Source: Planctomycetota bacterium
GTDB taxonomy: Bacteria > Planctomycetota > Uabimicrobiia > Uabimicrobiales > JABWCH01
DNA: 63,341 nt
Assembly: GCA_017993505.1 (NCBI GenBank)
Contig: JAGOMP010000009.1
Span: forward strand, 1 to 63,341
Direction of reading: 5' to 3'
Numbering within the stretch: position 1 is the stretch's first letter; each line of letters begins with the position of its first letter. A program made the translations under genes and the position numbers. A model generated the notes under the pieces. That model was not told where the DNA came from. It saw only the letters and a program-made list of their open reading frames with translations, and searched no databases. Of the stretch, positions 52,265 to 62,633 are shown one piece after another.

Positions 52265-55200
52265 ATGTCAGACGAAAGGAAAAGTCCTAAGCTGTTGCAG
52301 CCCCAACCGTCAAAAGTAAAACATCGCTTGTTAGTCAAACCACCCGAGGAAATGGGATTAACGGCTCGAATTAAAAAAGCACTTGTCCAACAAGACATGG
52401 GAATCACACAACGAATTAAAAGAGCCATGGACAAAACTCGTGATGAGCAATCTTTCTTTTATATGAAAAAGAACCATTTCATCATGATAGGTATTTTGCT
52501 TGTTTTACTTTTTATTTTTGGTTACTTAGCATTTCGCACAAGGGAGCTTACTTTACACTTTGCGTTTCCTAATGGCGACACATCAAGTGAAACAATAGCA
52601 GTCAATATCTTAGATTTTTCAAAACAATTACAATTATCAGATTATCCAAGACAAGTACATTTTTTTCGAAATGACATTTATGGCAATGATCTGACAAAAA
52701 AAGATTACAAAGTTACAGACAAAGATGGCAAAGAAGTTGAAAATGCAACGAATCTATTGCCAGGCACTTATAATTTAGTTATACAAAAAGATGGTTTTAA
52801 AGAACAAAAAAAACCTATCAATATTAGTAAAGTACAAGTAGAGGTCCCTGTTACATTAGAACCTATTGTCGAACATCGGCGAGAACTCAAACTCTATATT
52901 AATGATCCTATGATTGAAGGGTATGATTTAGAACCAGACGACATTCGTATTGTAAAAAATAATAAATCCATCAAAAATATCCAAGTCAAAGCAGGAACTT
53001 ATGGAGTTATCATTGAAAAAGCTGGTTATCATTCAAAAGAAATGGAATTAAACATTCCAGAAAACGGAATTATTCGAGAAAAAGTTACTTTAGATTATAA
53101 AAAACGTTCTCTCAAATTTTTAGTCGATGATGGACTAGCTGAAAAAGGCTATGAAAAAACAGTGGGCCTTAATGAAATTGAACTTTTCCAAGAAGGGAAA
53201 AAAATAGAATTCAAAGAAGCCTTAACACCAGGCTACTACGATTTACACATCAATCGAGATGGATACTACGAATACAAAAATAAAATTAAAGTTATGGCTG
53301 GTGCTGACTTATGCACAATGTATATACCTTTAAAAACAAAGGCAAGAGAAGTCGTTGTTATTCCTAACTATGACATTGTTCCCGCATCTTATAAGCCAGA
53401 TAAAGCCTATTTAAGCGATGTTCGGGGGAGCGAAAAAGAAATCATTCCTTTAACAGAAGGTCTCCGAGTTCCACCAGGACGTTATTGGGTTCGCGTAGAA
53501 AAAGCAAATTATCATCCATATAGTAAAGAAGTTGAAATTACACCTGCCACTGCAGCGTTTGAAATCAAGGCTCATTTAATTTCTGTTTCTAAACTTATCA
53601 TGCTCAAAATCACATCAGACTTTGAAGTTGACTCTAATATTAATCCTGATGAACTTCTTTTTGACATGAAAATTTCTAAAGTTGGATATAAAGGTTTAAA
53701 TTGGGGTAATCAAAGAAGCTTACCACCAGAGAAAAAAGAAATCGAAGTTCCAGTTTTTCTAGAAACTATTCCTAGAAAAGTCATTTGTGAAATCACATCA
53801 GACATAGTGCCTGGTCCTATCAAAGCAGACACCATAACTTTTCGCCGAATCCTAGAAGGACGTGAAGAAGGTCAAACCATTGATTTGAATAAACAAGGTG
53901 TGGAAGTCAAACCTGCTCGTTACATGCTTCAAATCAAAAAGTACGGTTATGAAGACATTCGAGAAGAACAAATTGTTTATCCTGCTGGTGAACAAAGTCC
54001 TTTTATTATCCGTAAGGAAATGAAAGCACTAGCTCGTTCTCTAATGATTAAACTAGATACAAACTATGAACCTGGTGTGCCCGTCACAGCTGATGAAATG
54101 CGTTTAGATAACAATCTTGCAGAATCTGGTATAAAAATAAAACCAAAAACATATACATTGTTTTTACGAAAATCAGGCTATCAAAATCTAGAGAAAATCA
54201 TTAAGATTGAACCTGGTCACGAACCTTATGTTGTACAAGAACAACTTATTGCAAAACCAAGAGAATTGCGCTATGATATAAAAGGTGATAACTTAGCTAA
54301 AATCTATCCTGATACAGTTACTTTTGATGGAAATGCAGTCAAAGAAAATACAAGCATTCCTGCAAAAAAAGATTATGAAGTCCAAATTCATAAAAAAGGA
54401 TATGCTATTTTCAAAAAAGCGATTTCTGTTGAACCTTCAGATCATCCTTTTGTTCTAGATGAAATTCTCAGTCCGTTAAAACGAACAGTTCACCTAGTTC
54501 TTGAAGCCAGTTTCCCTAAAGGTAAAGACTTAATGCCACCAGAAACAGCTACATTAAGCTCAGAAAAGGCAGCCAGCATCAGTATTGTACAAGATATAGA
54601 TGTAACACCTGGACGTTATAACTTGACTATTATCAAAACTGGCTATAAGTCTATAAATGACATCGTAGAGATCGAACCAGATGACGTTGCTTACAGAATT
54701 CAACGCATTATGCAACCTAAAGAGAGAGACGTTCAAACAGAAATTACATATGACATTTCTCCTGAAGAAAAAACAGATCCTATTATTCGAATTGAAAGCG
54801 AAGATGGTACGATTAATCAAATCGTCAAACCTGGTGATAAGATCATTCCTAATAAATATAAAGTTACTATTGAGGCTGATGGTTATAGACCTCTTATAGA
54901 AGATCTTGTTGTTCCACCAGCAGAAACAGCCTATACTTTCAAACACACACTCAATGCAAAACCGAGAACAGTTATACTCGACATTACAGCAGATTATCCT
55001 CCAGGACAAAAAATTACACCAGATAAAGTTCTCATGAATGGCGAACTATTTTCAGAAGGCATGGTTTCCATGTCAAAACAAATGGCACCAGGGCGTTATT
55101 CCACGCTGATAGAGAAAGCTGGTTATAATACCATTCAAAAAGAAAATGTAATTCCTGCTGGAACAAAAGACTATATCATTAAAGAACAAATGATCACATT

Positions 55201-57535
55201 GCCTCGTCTTGTCACTTATCATTTCTTCGATTCTGAAAAGAAAGACAAAGAGCTCACGCCAGATCAAATTACTTTAGGAACAGAAATCATTGGTCAAAAT
55301 AGTAGTTTCAAACCTGGAAATTATAGACTATTTGTTCGCATTCAAGGTTATCCAGATATCATAGAAGATCATGAAATCGAACCTAGTGTTACACCATACC
55401 ATATTACAAAAGGTTTGATTCCATCTACACGAATTCTTAACTATGAAATCACAGGCGACTACAACACAGAATTCTTAACACCCACGGAAATTACATTAAA
55501 TGGTATTCCATTTACAAATGGAGCTTCCTTTGCTCCTGGTTCCTATGACTTAACTGTCTATGTCCCAGGATATGAACGTGTTGTTAAACGAGTGGAATTT
55601 GGTGCTAACCCTAATCCATTCATGATTCGTGAAAAATTAATATCTAAACCAAGAAAAGTAGTATTTGATATTTCAGCGAATTATCCCAAAGGTGTTGTCA
55701 TTAGACCCAACCAAGTTACGTTCAATGACAAATCTCTCTTAGATGGCGAACCTGTAAAACCAATTCTTGGTGGCTACCAAGTTCGAGTCATCAAGGAAGG
55801 ATACTTAGTAGAACCTAAAAACGTTATCATTGAACCATCAGAAGACGTATTCACATTAAAATCTCAGCTCAATGTACGACCTAGAAATTTACAATTCAAA
55901 CTTACAGGCAATTATAAAGTGGGCGAAGAAATCAAGGCAGATGCTATTGTAGTGAATAATAATGAATACCATCCATCTGACGTATTTACCCCTGGTTCAC
56001 ATAAAATCAAAATTAACAAAGCTGGATATAAACCATTGATATTTGATCACACTATGGATCCTGGTGAACATCCTGATGTTGTCAAAAAAACAATGGAAGC
56101 ATTGCCTAGACAATGCGAAATTAAAGTCAAAAGTTTATTCACACAAGAAATTGAAGAAGTAGAAATCGCAGAAATTGGTGGCAGACCTTTTTATGAAAAT
56201 CCATATACACCAGGAACATACGATGTCTATATTTCACATCCTGGATATTATGATGTTCGAAGTAAAGTAGAAGTTACACCAGGCGTAGAAACACTTATCT
56301 TAAACTATGAAATCGCACCTAAAAAACGAGTCATCATACCAGCTATTACATATGATTGCGAACCACTACCCAACTCTGAAGAACCACAAATTCGATTAAT
56401 TGCATCAGAAACTTCTGAAAGCCTCAGAATTCAAAGAGGAGATGAACTCACTCCTGGATATTATCGCCTAAAAGTCGAAAAACCAGGTTATGAAACATAC
56501 GAAACAGAACGATTGATCATTTTACCAGATGAACGACCTTTTGAACTTGCGGTTGAAATGCAAGCTCTTATCATTGAAATTTTAATCGATATTTCTTATG
56601 ATATTACACCACCTGCCAAATTAGCACCATATATTGTAACATTCATTGATAAAAAAACAGGCATCGGACGAAACGTATCTCATGGAAATAAAATCAAGCC
56701 AGGTTCTTACTACTTACAAGTAGGACGAATAGGTTATGAATTCAAAGAAGGACGAAAAGAAATTGAAGTACTTCCTGGCACAAAACCTCATCAAGTCACA
56801 GAAAAACTTTTTGCAAAATATAGACCTCTTTCCTTTGAAATGACATTTAATACAGTACTTATCAAAGCTATAGAAGTCCTCTTAGATGGTAAACAAGTTA
56901 AAGCACAAGACACATTTAAACCAGGACAACAATATCAACTTACAGCAAAATTTCAAGAATACCAGACAGCTGATAAGATGATTGAAATTGAACCAGGTGA
57001 AGGACCTTTTGTTGTAGACTTGAAACTCATCAAACTCCATAAGTACGAATTCCGAGTTGCCAAACAATACTATGAAACAGAATTCGGTATGGTCATAGAC
57101 AATATTCGATATAATCTTGAAGTTTTTGTAGACGGAAAAGAAGTGGAACGTCATCATATCTTACGAGAAGGCGGTATGTCTAGTATTTATGGATACTACT
57201 ATGCACTGAATAGTAGCAGAAATGTTCGCATTGCCTCAGGCTTCTACTATGATGACACTATTGCATCTATGACAAAACCTGCCATTTTTAGAGACTTGAC
57301 ACAAATCAATTGCGATAAACTTGTAGAACACCTACGTGAACTCGCGAAAACAAATCCAAGTACAGCTCTTAAGCGAATGAACAACCTTATGAATGACATA
57401 CAAGATAAACATAAAGTGGCAAACCTTGCATCTGAAGACAAAGCAAAACTCAAAGATACATTGCAAGATCTAGATATCCGAGACAAAAAACAACAAGAAA
57501 TTCGAAGCGAACTTGTGAAAAGACTCACAAATTAA
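52265..57535 (+). CDS. Giant PEGA-type repeat membrane protein, 1756 aa
   Basis: Type II membrane protein: an N-terminal cytoplasmic segment (1-70) with a tandem MGLTARIKKAL/MGITQRIKRAM pair (residues 30-56), one transmembrane helix (71-90), then about nineteen PEGA-type repeats of 70-85 aa to about residue 1560. Repeat pattern: IxxDYxPGxxxxPDxITLN, then xxPGxYxLxIxKxGY, then IEPxxxPFxIxExL. A distinct C-terminal domain (about 1565-1756, starting YEFRVAKQYYETEFG) ends in a charged helical tail. The last repeats match those of the 558-aa and 1511-aa proteins. The repeats should face the periplasm or outside, forming a long rod. A strong hairpin follows the stop. Ligand unknown. Confidence 0.85.
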   Translation: MSDERKSPKLLQPQPSKVKHRLLVKPPEEMGLTARIKKALVQQDMGITQRIKRAMDKTRDEQSFFYMKKNHFIMIGILLVLLFIFGYLAFRTRELTLHFAFPNGDTSSETIAVNILDFSKQLQLSDYPRQVHFFRNDIYGNDLTKKDYKVTDKDGKEVENATNLLPGTYNLVIQKDGFKEQKKPINISKVQVEVPVTLEPIVEHRRELKLYINDPMIEGYDLEPDDIRIVKNNKSIKNIQVKAGTYGVIIEKAGYHSKEMELNIPENGIIREKVTLDYKKRSLKFLVDDGLAEKGYEKTVGLNEIELFQEGKKIEFKEALTPGYYDLHINRDGYYEYKNKIKVMAGADLCTMYIPLKTKAREVVVIPNYDIVPASYKPDKAYLSDVRGSEKEIIPLTEGLRVPPGRYWVRVEKANYHPYSKEVEITPATAAFEIKAHLISVSKLIMLKITSDFEVDSNINPDELLFDMKISKVGYKGLNWGNQRSLPPEKKEIEVPVFLETIPRKVICEITSDIVPGPIKADTITFRRILEGREEGQTIDLNKQGVEVKPARYMLQIKKYGYEDIREEQIVYPAGEQSPFIIRKEMKALARSLMIKLDTNYEPGVPVTADEMRLDNNLAESGIKIKPKTYTLFLRKSGYQNLEKIIKIEPGHEPYVVQEQLIAKPRELRYDIKGDNLAKIYPDTVTFDGNAVKENTSIPAKKDYEVQIHKKGYAIFKKAISVEPSDHPFVLDEILSPLKRTVHLVLEASFPKGKDLMPPETATLSSEKAASISIVQDIDVTPGRYNLTIIKTGYKSINDIVEIEPDDVAYRIQRIMQPKERDVQTEITYDISPEEKTDPIIRIESEDGTINQIVKPGDKIIPNKYKVTIEADGYRPLIEDLVVPPAETAYTFKHTLNAKPRTVILDITADYPPGQKITPDKVLMNGELFSEGMVSMSKQMAPGRYSTLIEKAGYNTIQKENVIPAGTKDYIIKEQMITLPRLVTYHFFDSEKKDKELTPDQITLGTEIIGQNSSFKPGNYRLFVRIQGYPDIIEDHEIEPSVTPYHITKGLIPSTRILNYEITGDYNTEFLTPTEITLNGIPFTNGASFAPGSYDLTVYVPGYERVVKRVEFGANPNPFMIREKLISKPRKVVFDISANYPKGVVIRPNQVTFNDKSLLDGEPVKPILGGYQVRVIKEGYLVEPKNVIIEPSEDVFTLKSQLNVRPRNLQFKLTGNYKVGEEIKADAIVVNNNEYHPSDVFTPGSHKIKINKAGYKPLIFDHTMDPGEHPDVVKKTMEALPRQCEIKVKSLFTQEIEEVEIAEIGGRPFYENPYTPGTYDVYISHPGYYDVRSKVEVTPGVETLILNYEIAPKKRVIIPAITYDCEPLPNSEEPQIRLIASETSESLRIQRGDELTPGYYRLKVEKPGYETYETERLIILPDERPFELAVEMQALIIEILIDISYDITPPAKLAPYIVTFIDKKTGIGRNVSHGNKIKPGSYYLQVGRIGYEFKEGRKEIEVLPGTKPHQVTEKLFAKYRPLSFEMTFNTVLIKAIEVLLDGKQVKAQDTFKPGQQYQLTAKFQEYQTADKMIEIEPGEGPFVVDLKLIKLHKYEFRVAKQYYETEFGMVIDNIRYNLEVFVDGKEVERHHILREGGMSSIYGYYYALNSSRNVRIASGFYYDDTIASMTKPAIFRDLTQINCDKLVEHLRELAKTNPSTALKRMNNLMNDIQDKHKVANLASEDKAKLKDTLQDLDIRDKKQQEIRSELVKRLTN

Positions 57536-57540
57536 TAAAA

Positions 57541-57575
57541 AACTGAATTTGGAAAATTATTTTCCAAATTCAGTT
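57541..57575 (+). terminator. 17-bp hairpin after the 1756-aa gene
   Basis: AACTGAATTTGGAAAAT (57541-57557) pairs perfectly with ATTTTCCAAATTCAGTT (57559-57575), single-base loop. It is followed by ATCTTTAA rather than a T-run. Confidence 0.7.
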
Positions 57576-57907
57576 ATCTTTAAAAAATATTTTTCAAAAA
57601 AAACTGAAGATTAATTGAAGATTAACATTATATATAAATATATTTTCATAAAAATTCGTTTAGCATCTTTCAACAAAAAGTATTATAAAAATCAAATTAA
57701 ATTTTTTAAAAATGATTAAATAAAACTATAAAATTAAAAACTTATTTGATTTTTATAGCATTTTTTAAAAAAAAAAGTACTATAAGTCAAATTAAATTTC
57801 TTTTGGACTTTTTATATTTCCATTTAGTGAAAAAATATTGTATAATTAGTAATTAATTATTAATTGAAGTTCATTATACATTCCAATTCAAACTATTTTT
57901 GGAGGAA

Positions 57908-57928
57908 GGCGAATCATTCATTTTCGCC
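57908..57928 (+). promoter_or_regulatory. Hairpin between Shine-Dalgarno and start codon (4)
   Basis: GGAGGA at 57901-57906 is followed by a perfect 6-bp stem (GGCGAA 57908-57913 with TTCGCC 57923-57928, 9-nt loop), 10 nt, and ATG 57939. The tail CGCCAAAAATATATATG again matches the tails at the 6622 and 27255 genes. Confidence 0.6.
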
Positions 57929-57938
57929 AAAAATATAT

Positions 57939-60900
57939 ATGAAATATAGATTTATTTTAGCTTTATTCCTCTGCATTTTTCTGCTTGGACATAGTTTCAT
58001 ACTTGCACAAGCACCTGAAGCACCAGTTGCACCTGCAGAAGAAAAAAAGGCTATCACACCTCCCAATACCATGGAAGAAGCAAAAGCACTCTTTATTGAA
58101 GCATGGAATATGGAACACGAACAACAATTCGATGATGCCATAGCACGCTACAATACAGTTATTGCTTACTTTCAAAAACTAGAAACACGTGAGGGCAACA
58201 TCTATGTCATGCACGTAATGAACAATGTTGGTGGTATTTTAGCCAGTCAAGGCAAATACAGAGAAAGTATCAACTTATTTAAAGGTGCTCTTGATTTGGC
58301 CGTTAAATTGGATGACTATGCCAATCTTTCAGAATTTCATCACAAATTGGGGATTCTATATAACCAAGTATACAATGCTCAAGTTGAATCTGAAAAAATG
58401 AAAAACGTTGTTTATCCTGCAGGTCAAAAGTTCGAGCTCTCTGACAAAGTTTTATTTACAAAAGGTAGCTACACTCGTTTTAGCCAAATTGACAATGAAC
58501 TCATTGCTAATCGCATTCAAATGAGAGGCTCTCAAAATCCTTTTGAAATAGAAAACGACTTATATAGCAAACTAGTAAATTTAAAAGTTCGCAGTGATTT
58601 TGAGCCTGATAAACTTTTAACCCCAGATTCTGTTAAATTTATCATCCAAATTGAGAAAAAAGGATATTTTAACGTATCTAAACTAAAAGACCTTCTTCCA
58701 AGTATGGAATATGCAGAAATCAATGAAACTATGCAAGCAATTCCTCGAGGAGTTACAGCTAAAATCACAGAAGATTTTTACAACCAAGGACAAGTCAATC
58801 CAGATGAAATTACTCTAACCTCCGTTGACACTACAAATACAATGGGGAAACCCATTACTATTACAGATAAAGAGACATTTCGACCTGGTACATATCAACT
58901 CAACATCAAAAAACGTGGATATACTCCTGTTGTAGAAACTCTCATTATTTATCCTGGTGAAGGAAACTTTACTCTAGAACGTAAACTTAAAAGTAGTCTT
59001 CGAAATCTCAACTATCGTATTCAAGGTGATTTTACAGCCACAGGAACTGGTCTAATCACTCCTGATGAAATTTCTTTAAATTCTCAACCAATCAACAACG
59101 AATCTAGAGTCAAACCTTCAGAATACAAACTTGTTGTAACAAAAGAAGGTTATGAACCTATTATTCGTAATGTTATCATTGAACCTGATGAAAGAGTCTA
59201 TTTCATCACAGAATACATGAAATCTCTACCAAGAGAAGTTATTTTCCAAGTGTCTGGCGATTATGAACCAGAAGTACTTTTCACTCCTGATGAAATTACA
59301 CTCAATGGCAGACCTATCAAATATGGTGAAAGTGTTAAACCTGATGTGTATCGCATCATGATGAGAAAAAAAGGCTACGATGCTTATGCAGATCGCATCA
59401 CCATCGAACCTAAAAATGGTGCTTATGTTCTTAAACAAATACTTAGCTCCTCACCTAGAAGAGTTGTTTTAAACGTTCGTGCAGAATTCCCTGCAAACTT
59501 ATTACTATATCCTGACGTTTGCACATTAAACAACAGAGACGTTGTTGGTGAAGAAAGTTTCAAACCAGGTGCATACGAATTAAAAATCAATCGTAATGGA
59601 TATGTTGGTGTTGTAAAAAATGTTAATATTCCACCAGATGACAAACCATACGAAATTCAAGAAACTCTTAAACCAAAGCCAGTACTACTGGATATCAATA
59701 TTACACAAGACATACCACATGACAAAAAAGTGGAACCTGTCTTGACACTTATCAACGAAAAAACAAACGAAGCTATTAAGATCAAAAAAGGTGATAAAGT
59801 TCTACCAGAAAGCTATCAGCTAAAAGTAGAGATGGATGGCTATGAAACACTTGTTTCTAAAGAAATGATCATGCCATCTGAAACACCATACAAGATTGAC
59901 AAAAAACTCTTGTCTAGCTTACGTAATGTTGTAACATTAATTAAATCTGAATACCCAGAAGGCGAAGTCATTGTTCCTGATGAAATCACATTGGACAACA
60001 AACCATTGGCAAAAGATTTCAAAGTTAAACCAGGTCTACATGAACTCGTAATCTTAAAAGACGGCTATATCCCTATTCGTAAACCTATTACTATCGGGGC
60101 TAACTCTCTAGATTTCTTACTAACAGAAACACTAGAAACAAAAACACGTCTTGTCACATTTAAATTCCGCGATTCTTTTGACAGAAGAGACCTCTCACCT
60201 GAAGAAGTTAGAATTGCAGATCAAAGACTTGCTAGTGCTAGCGAAACCTTGAACTTAAAACCTGGTGAATATAACTTAAAAGCTAAACTAAAAGGTTACA
60301 ACTCACTAGATGAAAACGTTCTTATCCCTGTTGGTTCTACAGGACTATCCATTGAAAAACTCATGGTAGCCATTTTCCGTGATGTTATACCTGAAATCAC
60401 ATCAGATTTCACAGGCGGTCCCATTGAACCAGATATTCTAACATTAGGTGAAATGCCAGTTGGAAAACGAACTGCATTCAAACCAAGTGTATATCAACTT
60501 GTTATTGATAAAGAAGGATACTTCCCGATTCTAGAAACTATCAATATCAACCCAGATCCCAATCCATATTTACTCAAATTCACATTACGTAGCAAACCAA
60601 GACAACTCAAACTTGCTATCAAGAGTTCTTTTAACGATGCAAAAATCAACCCAGAGCAAGTTATTATTGGAACACAACCAGTTAAAGACGGTCAAGACCT
60701 CAAACCTGGTACATATCCAGTATTAATTAAACTCAAAGGCTACAAACAATTTACAGATAACGTTACCATCGAACCATCTTCCAAATCATTCGTACTTGAA
60801 AGAACACTCCAAGCATTACCAGTTCTCGTCAAATACGAAATTATGGGCGACTACGACGATAAACCCATTGTACCTGATGTAATCACATTAGCAGACAAAA

Positions 60901-62474
60901 TTATCGATCAAAAAACAACATTTATTCCTGGAAAATATGCACTCAAGATCGAAAAAATTGGTTTTGAACCTAAAAATAAAGACATTGTCATTGAACCTAC
61001 TGATCAACCTTACATCTTGAAAGACACACTCATTACTATCCCACGTGAAATCGAACTTTCCATTACAGGCGATTTCCCAGTTGGTGAACGTATTGAACCA
61101 GATATCGTAGCATTAAATGGCAAAGACGTACGAGATAATATCTTCAAACCAGGTCCTTACCAATTAGACATTGAATATCCAGGTTACGTACCACTCAAAG
61201 AAAGCCTAGTCATTGCTCCAGGAGAACGTGCTTATACTTTGGAAAGAGTCCTCATTACCAAACCTCGAATGCTCAAAGAAAAAATTACATACGACGTAGC
61301 ACCACGTGAAGACGTCAATCCATACACCATAACACTTGCTCCTATTGACAAACCAACAGATGAAAAAATTGTCAAAGAAGGTGACATGATCAAACCAGGT
61401 TCCTATGTCTTGAAAATCAACAAAAAGGCATATGAAGCATTTGAAACAAAGAAACACATCTGGCCAGCAGAAGCACCTTTCGTACTTGAACAAGAACTTA
61501 TTGCAAAACAAGTTATGTTACGTATCAACGTAATGTACGATATTGATGCTCCTCCAACACTAGATCAATATAAAGCATCCTTAATTGACAAAGTTACATC
61601 TATTCCTAGATTTATCCAAGATGGTCGTGGAATTAAACCAGGTTCTTACTACTTAGATATCCAACGCCCAGGTTACACATTTGGACCAAGAGTAGAAATT
61701 GACATCGAACCTAGCGAAGAACCTTACACCATCAGCAGAAAACTCATTGCAAAATCAAGACCTATTTCCTTTGATATGGTTGACGAAACAAAAGGTGTAC
61801 TCGTACCAGCATATCAAATTCTAGTCAACAACAAACCAGTATCCTTTAAAGATACATTCCAACCAGGTTCAGAATTTGAAGTAGTTGTCAAATTCAAAAA
61901 ATTCCAAACAGTCCGAAAAATTAGCAAAATCGTACCAGGCGAAGGTCCATTCGTAGAAAAAGTACCATTGAAACCACTTGTTCCATACGAATTCAACGTA
62001 CGAAACAACACTGAAATTATCGATGGTATCAAATACGAATATCAATTCTACTGTGATGGCAATGCAGTTGAAGATCACCTCATCGAAGTAGAAAAAGGTG
62101 TAGGACGAATCTTCTACAAACTCTGGGCTACCCCAGAAGCCAAAAACCTAGTAGTTTATGCTGGTTACCTATTTACATCAAGAGCCTTTGATAAACTCAG
62201 ACTCGGAATCCCCAGTCGCCTCACCAACATTAGCATTGTTCGTCTCATTGAACACTTAGAAACTAAGAGCAAGGGCGAAAGAGGAAAACGAGAAGCACTA
62301 GACATTCTTGAATCCATGTTAAGCAGATACACAAATCAAAGAATGTTAAAAGAATGTGCAGGAACAGAAATTGATCAATTCATACAATACGTAGAAAGTT
62401 GGAAACTAGATGATCCTGCTGATCGCGTACGTATGAAAGCAATCATCGATTCCTTAGAAAAATTAAAATCTTAA
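57939..62474 (+). CDS. Giant exported TPR and PEGA-type repeat protein, 1511 aa
   Basis: I choose ATG 57939 because it opens a signal peptide (FILALFLCIFLLGHSFILA); an in-frame ATG at 57864 lies upstream without a ribosome binding site. After cleavage comes an Ala/Pro/Glu-rich stretch and a TPR-like helical region (about 45-150: AWNMEHEQQFDDAIARYNTV, GKYRESINLFKGALDL). Then about fifteen PEGA-type repeats (for example VKPGLHELVILKDGYIP and FKPGPYQLDIEYPGYVP) run to about residue 1330, followed by a C-terminal domain (YEFNVRNNTEIIDGIKYEY) and a charged helical tail, as in the 1756-aa protein. It is likely a secreted or periplasmic rod partner of the other two. Nothing suggests catalysis. Confidence 0.85.
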   Translation: MKYRFILALFLCIFLLGHSFILAQAPEAPVAPAEEKKAITPPNTMEEAKALFIEAWNMEHEQQFDDAIARYNTVIAYFQKLETREGNIYVMHVMNNVGGILASQGKYRESINLFKGALDLAVKLDDYANLSEFHHKLGILYNQVYNAQVESEKMKNVVYPAGQKFELSDKVLFTKGSYTRFSQIDNELIANRIQMRGSQNPFEIENDLYSKLVNLKVRSDFEPDKLLTPDSVKFIIQIEKKGYFNVSKLKDLLPSMEYAEINETMQAIPRGVTAKITEDFYNQGQVNPDEITLTSVDTTNTMGKPITITDKETFRPGTYQLNIKKRGYTPVVETLIIYPGEGNFTLERKLKSSLRNLNYRIQGDFTATGTGLITPDEISLNSQPINNESRVKPSEYKLVVTKEGYEPIIRNVIIEPDERVYFITEYMKSLPREVIFQVSGDYEPEVLFTPDEITLNGRPIKYGESVKPDVYRIMMRKKGYDAYADRITIEPKNGAYVLKQILSSSPRRVVLNVRAEFPANLLLYPDVCTLNNRDVVGEESFKPGAYELKINRNGYVGVVKNVNIPPDDKPYEIQETLKPKPVLLDINITQDIPHDKKVEPVLTLINEKTNEAIKIKKGDKVLPESYQLKVEMDGYETLVSKEMIMPSETPYKIDKKLLSSLRNVVTLIKSEYPEGEVIVPDEITLDNKPLAKDFKVKPGLHELVILKDGYIPIRKPITIGANSLDFLLTETLETKTRLVTFKFRDSFDRRDLSPEEVRIADQRLASASETLNLKPGEYNLKAKLKGYNSLDENVLIPVGSTGLSIEKLMVAIFRDVIPEITSDFTGGPIEPDILTLGEMPVGKRTAFKPSVYQLVIDKEGYFPILETININPDPNPYLLKFTLRSKPRQLKLAIKSSFNDAKINPEQVIIGTQPVKDGQDLKPGTYPVLIKLKGYKQFTDNVTIEPSSKSFVLERTLQALPVLVKYEIMGDYDDKPIVPDVITLADKIIDQKTTFIPGKYALKIEKIGFEPKNKDIVIEPTDQPYILKDTLITIPREIELSITGDFPVGERIEPDIVALNGKDVRDNIFKPGPYQLDIEYPGYVPLKESLVIAPGERAYTLERVLITKPRMLKEKITYDVAPREDVNPYTITLAPIDKPTDEKIVKEGDMIKPGSYVLKINKKAYEAFETKKHIWPAEAPFVLEQELIAKQVMLRINVMYDIDAPPTLDQYKASLIDKVTSIPRFIQDGRGIKPGSYYLDIQRPGYTFGPRVEIDIEPSEEPYTISRKLIAKSRPISFDMVDETKGVLVPAYQILVNNKPVSFKDTFQPGSEFEVVVKFKKFQTVRKISKIVPGEGPFVEKVPLKPLVPYEFNVRNNTEIIDGIKYEYQFYCDGNAVEDHLIEVEKGVGRIFYKLWATPEAKNLVVYAGYLFTSRAFDKLRLGIPSRLTNISIVRLIEHLETKSKGERGKREALDILESMLSRYTNQRMLKECAGTEIDQFIQYVESWKLDDPADRVRMKAIIDSLEKLKS

Positions 62475-62484
62475 AAATCTGCAA

Positions 62485-62553
62485 CCATTGGCAAGATTAA
62501 CTTGCCAATGGAAAAAATTAGAATCTACCTATTAGTGAGGTCAACTTACTAAT
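62485..62553 (+). repeat. Two hairpins after the 1511-aa gene
   Basis: CCATTGGCAAG (62485-62495) pairs with CTTGCCAATGG (62501-62511), 5-nt loop. ATTAGTGAG (62531-62539) pairs with CTTACTAAT (62545-62553) with one G-U. They precede the terminator at 62572. Confidence 0.75.
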
Positions 62554-62571
62554 AACAAAAATTCTACAAAA

Positions 62572-62614
62572 AATAGTAGTTGGAATATCTAATTCCAACT
62601 ACTATTTTTTTTTG
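62572..62614 (+). terminator. Strong intrinsic terminator after the PEGA cluster
   Basis: AATAGTAGTTGGAAT (62572-62586) pairs with ATTCCAACTACTATT (62592-62606), 5-nt loop, followed by TTTTTTT. Confidence 0.93.
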
Positions 62615-62633
62615 CCTTTTTACTTATTCTTTT

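Larger units (their letters stand above)
57536..57938 (+). other. Intergenic region before the 1511-aa PEGA gene
   Basis: Apart from the hairpin at 57541-57575, this gap holds AT-rich DNA with several AAATCAAATTAAATT-type near repeats (57691-57706, 57788-57797), a consensus -10 (TATAAT 57841-57846, preceded by TTG) and a TAATTGAAGTT that recalls the leader motif (57859-57869). A hairpin leader at 57901-57938 ends it. No RNA gene is recognisable. Confidence 0.5.

Noticed and set aside
57864..57938. Upstream ATG extending the 1511-aa PEGA protein
   Set aside because: It reads through the GGAGGA and hairpin leader and would bury the signal peptide that starts at 57939.
62485..62511. Sigma-54 promoter (TGGCA..TTGC) for the NtrC-type regulator
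   Set aside because: The spacing is wrong and the match is explained by the two arms of a hairpin; no other good -24/-12 site was found by eye.
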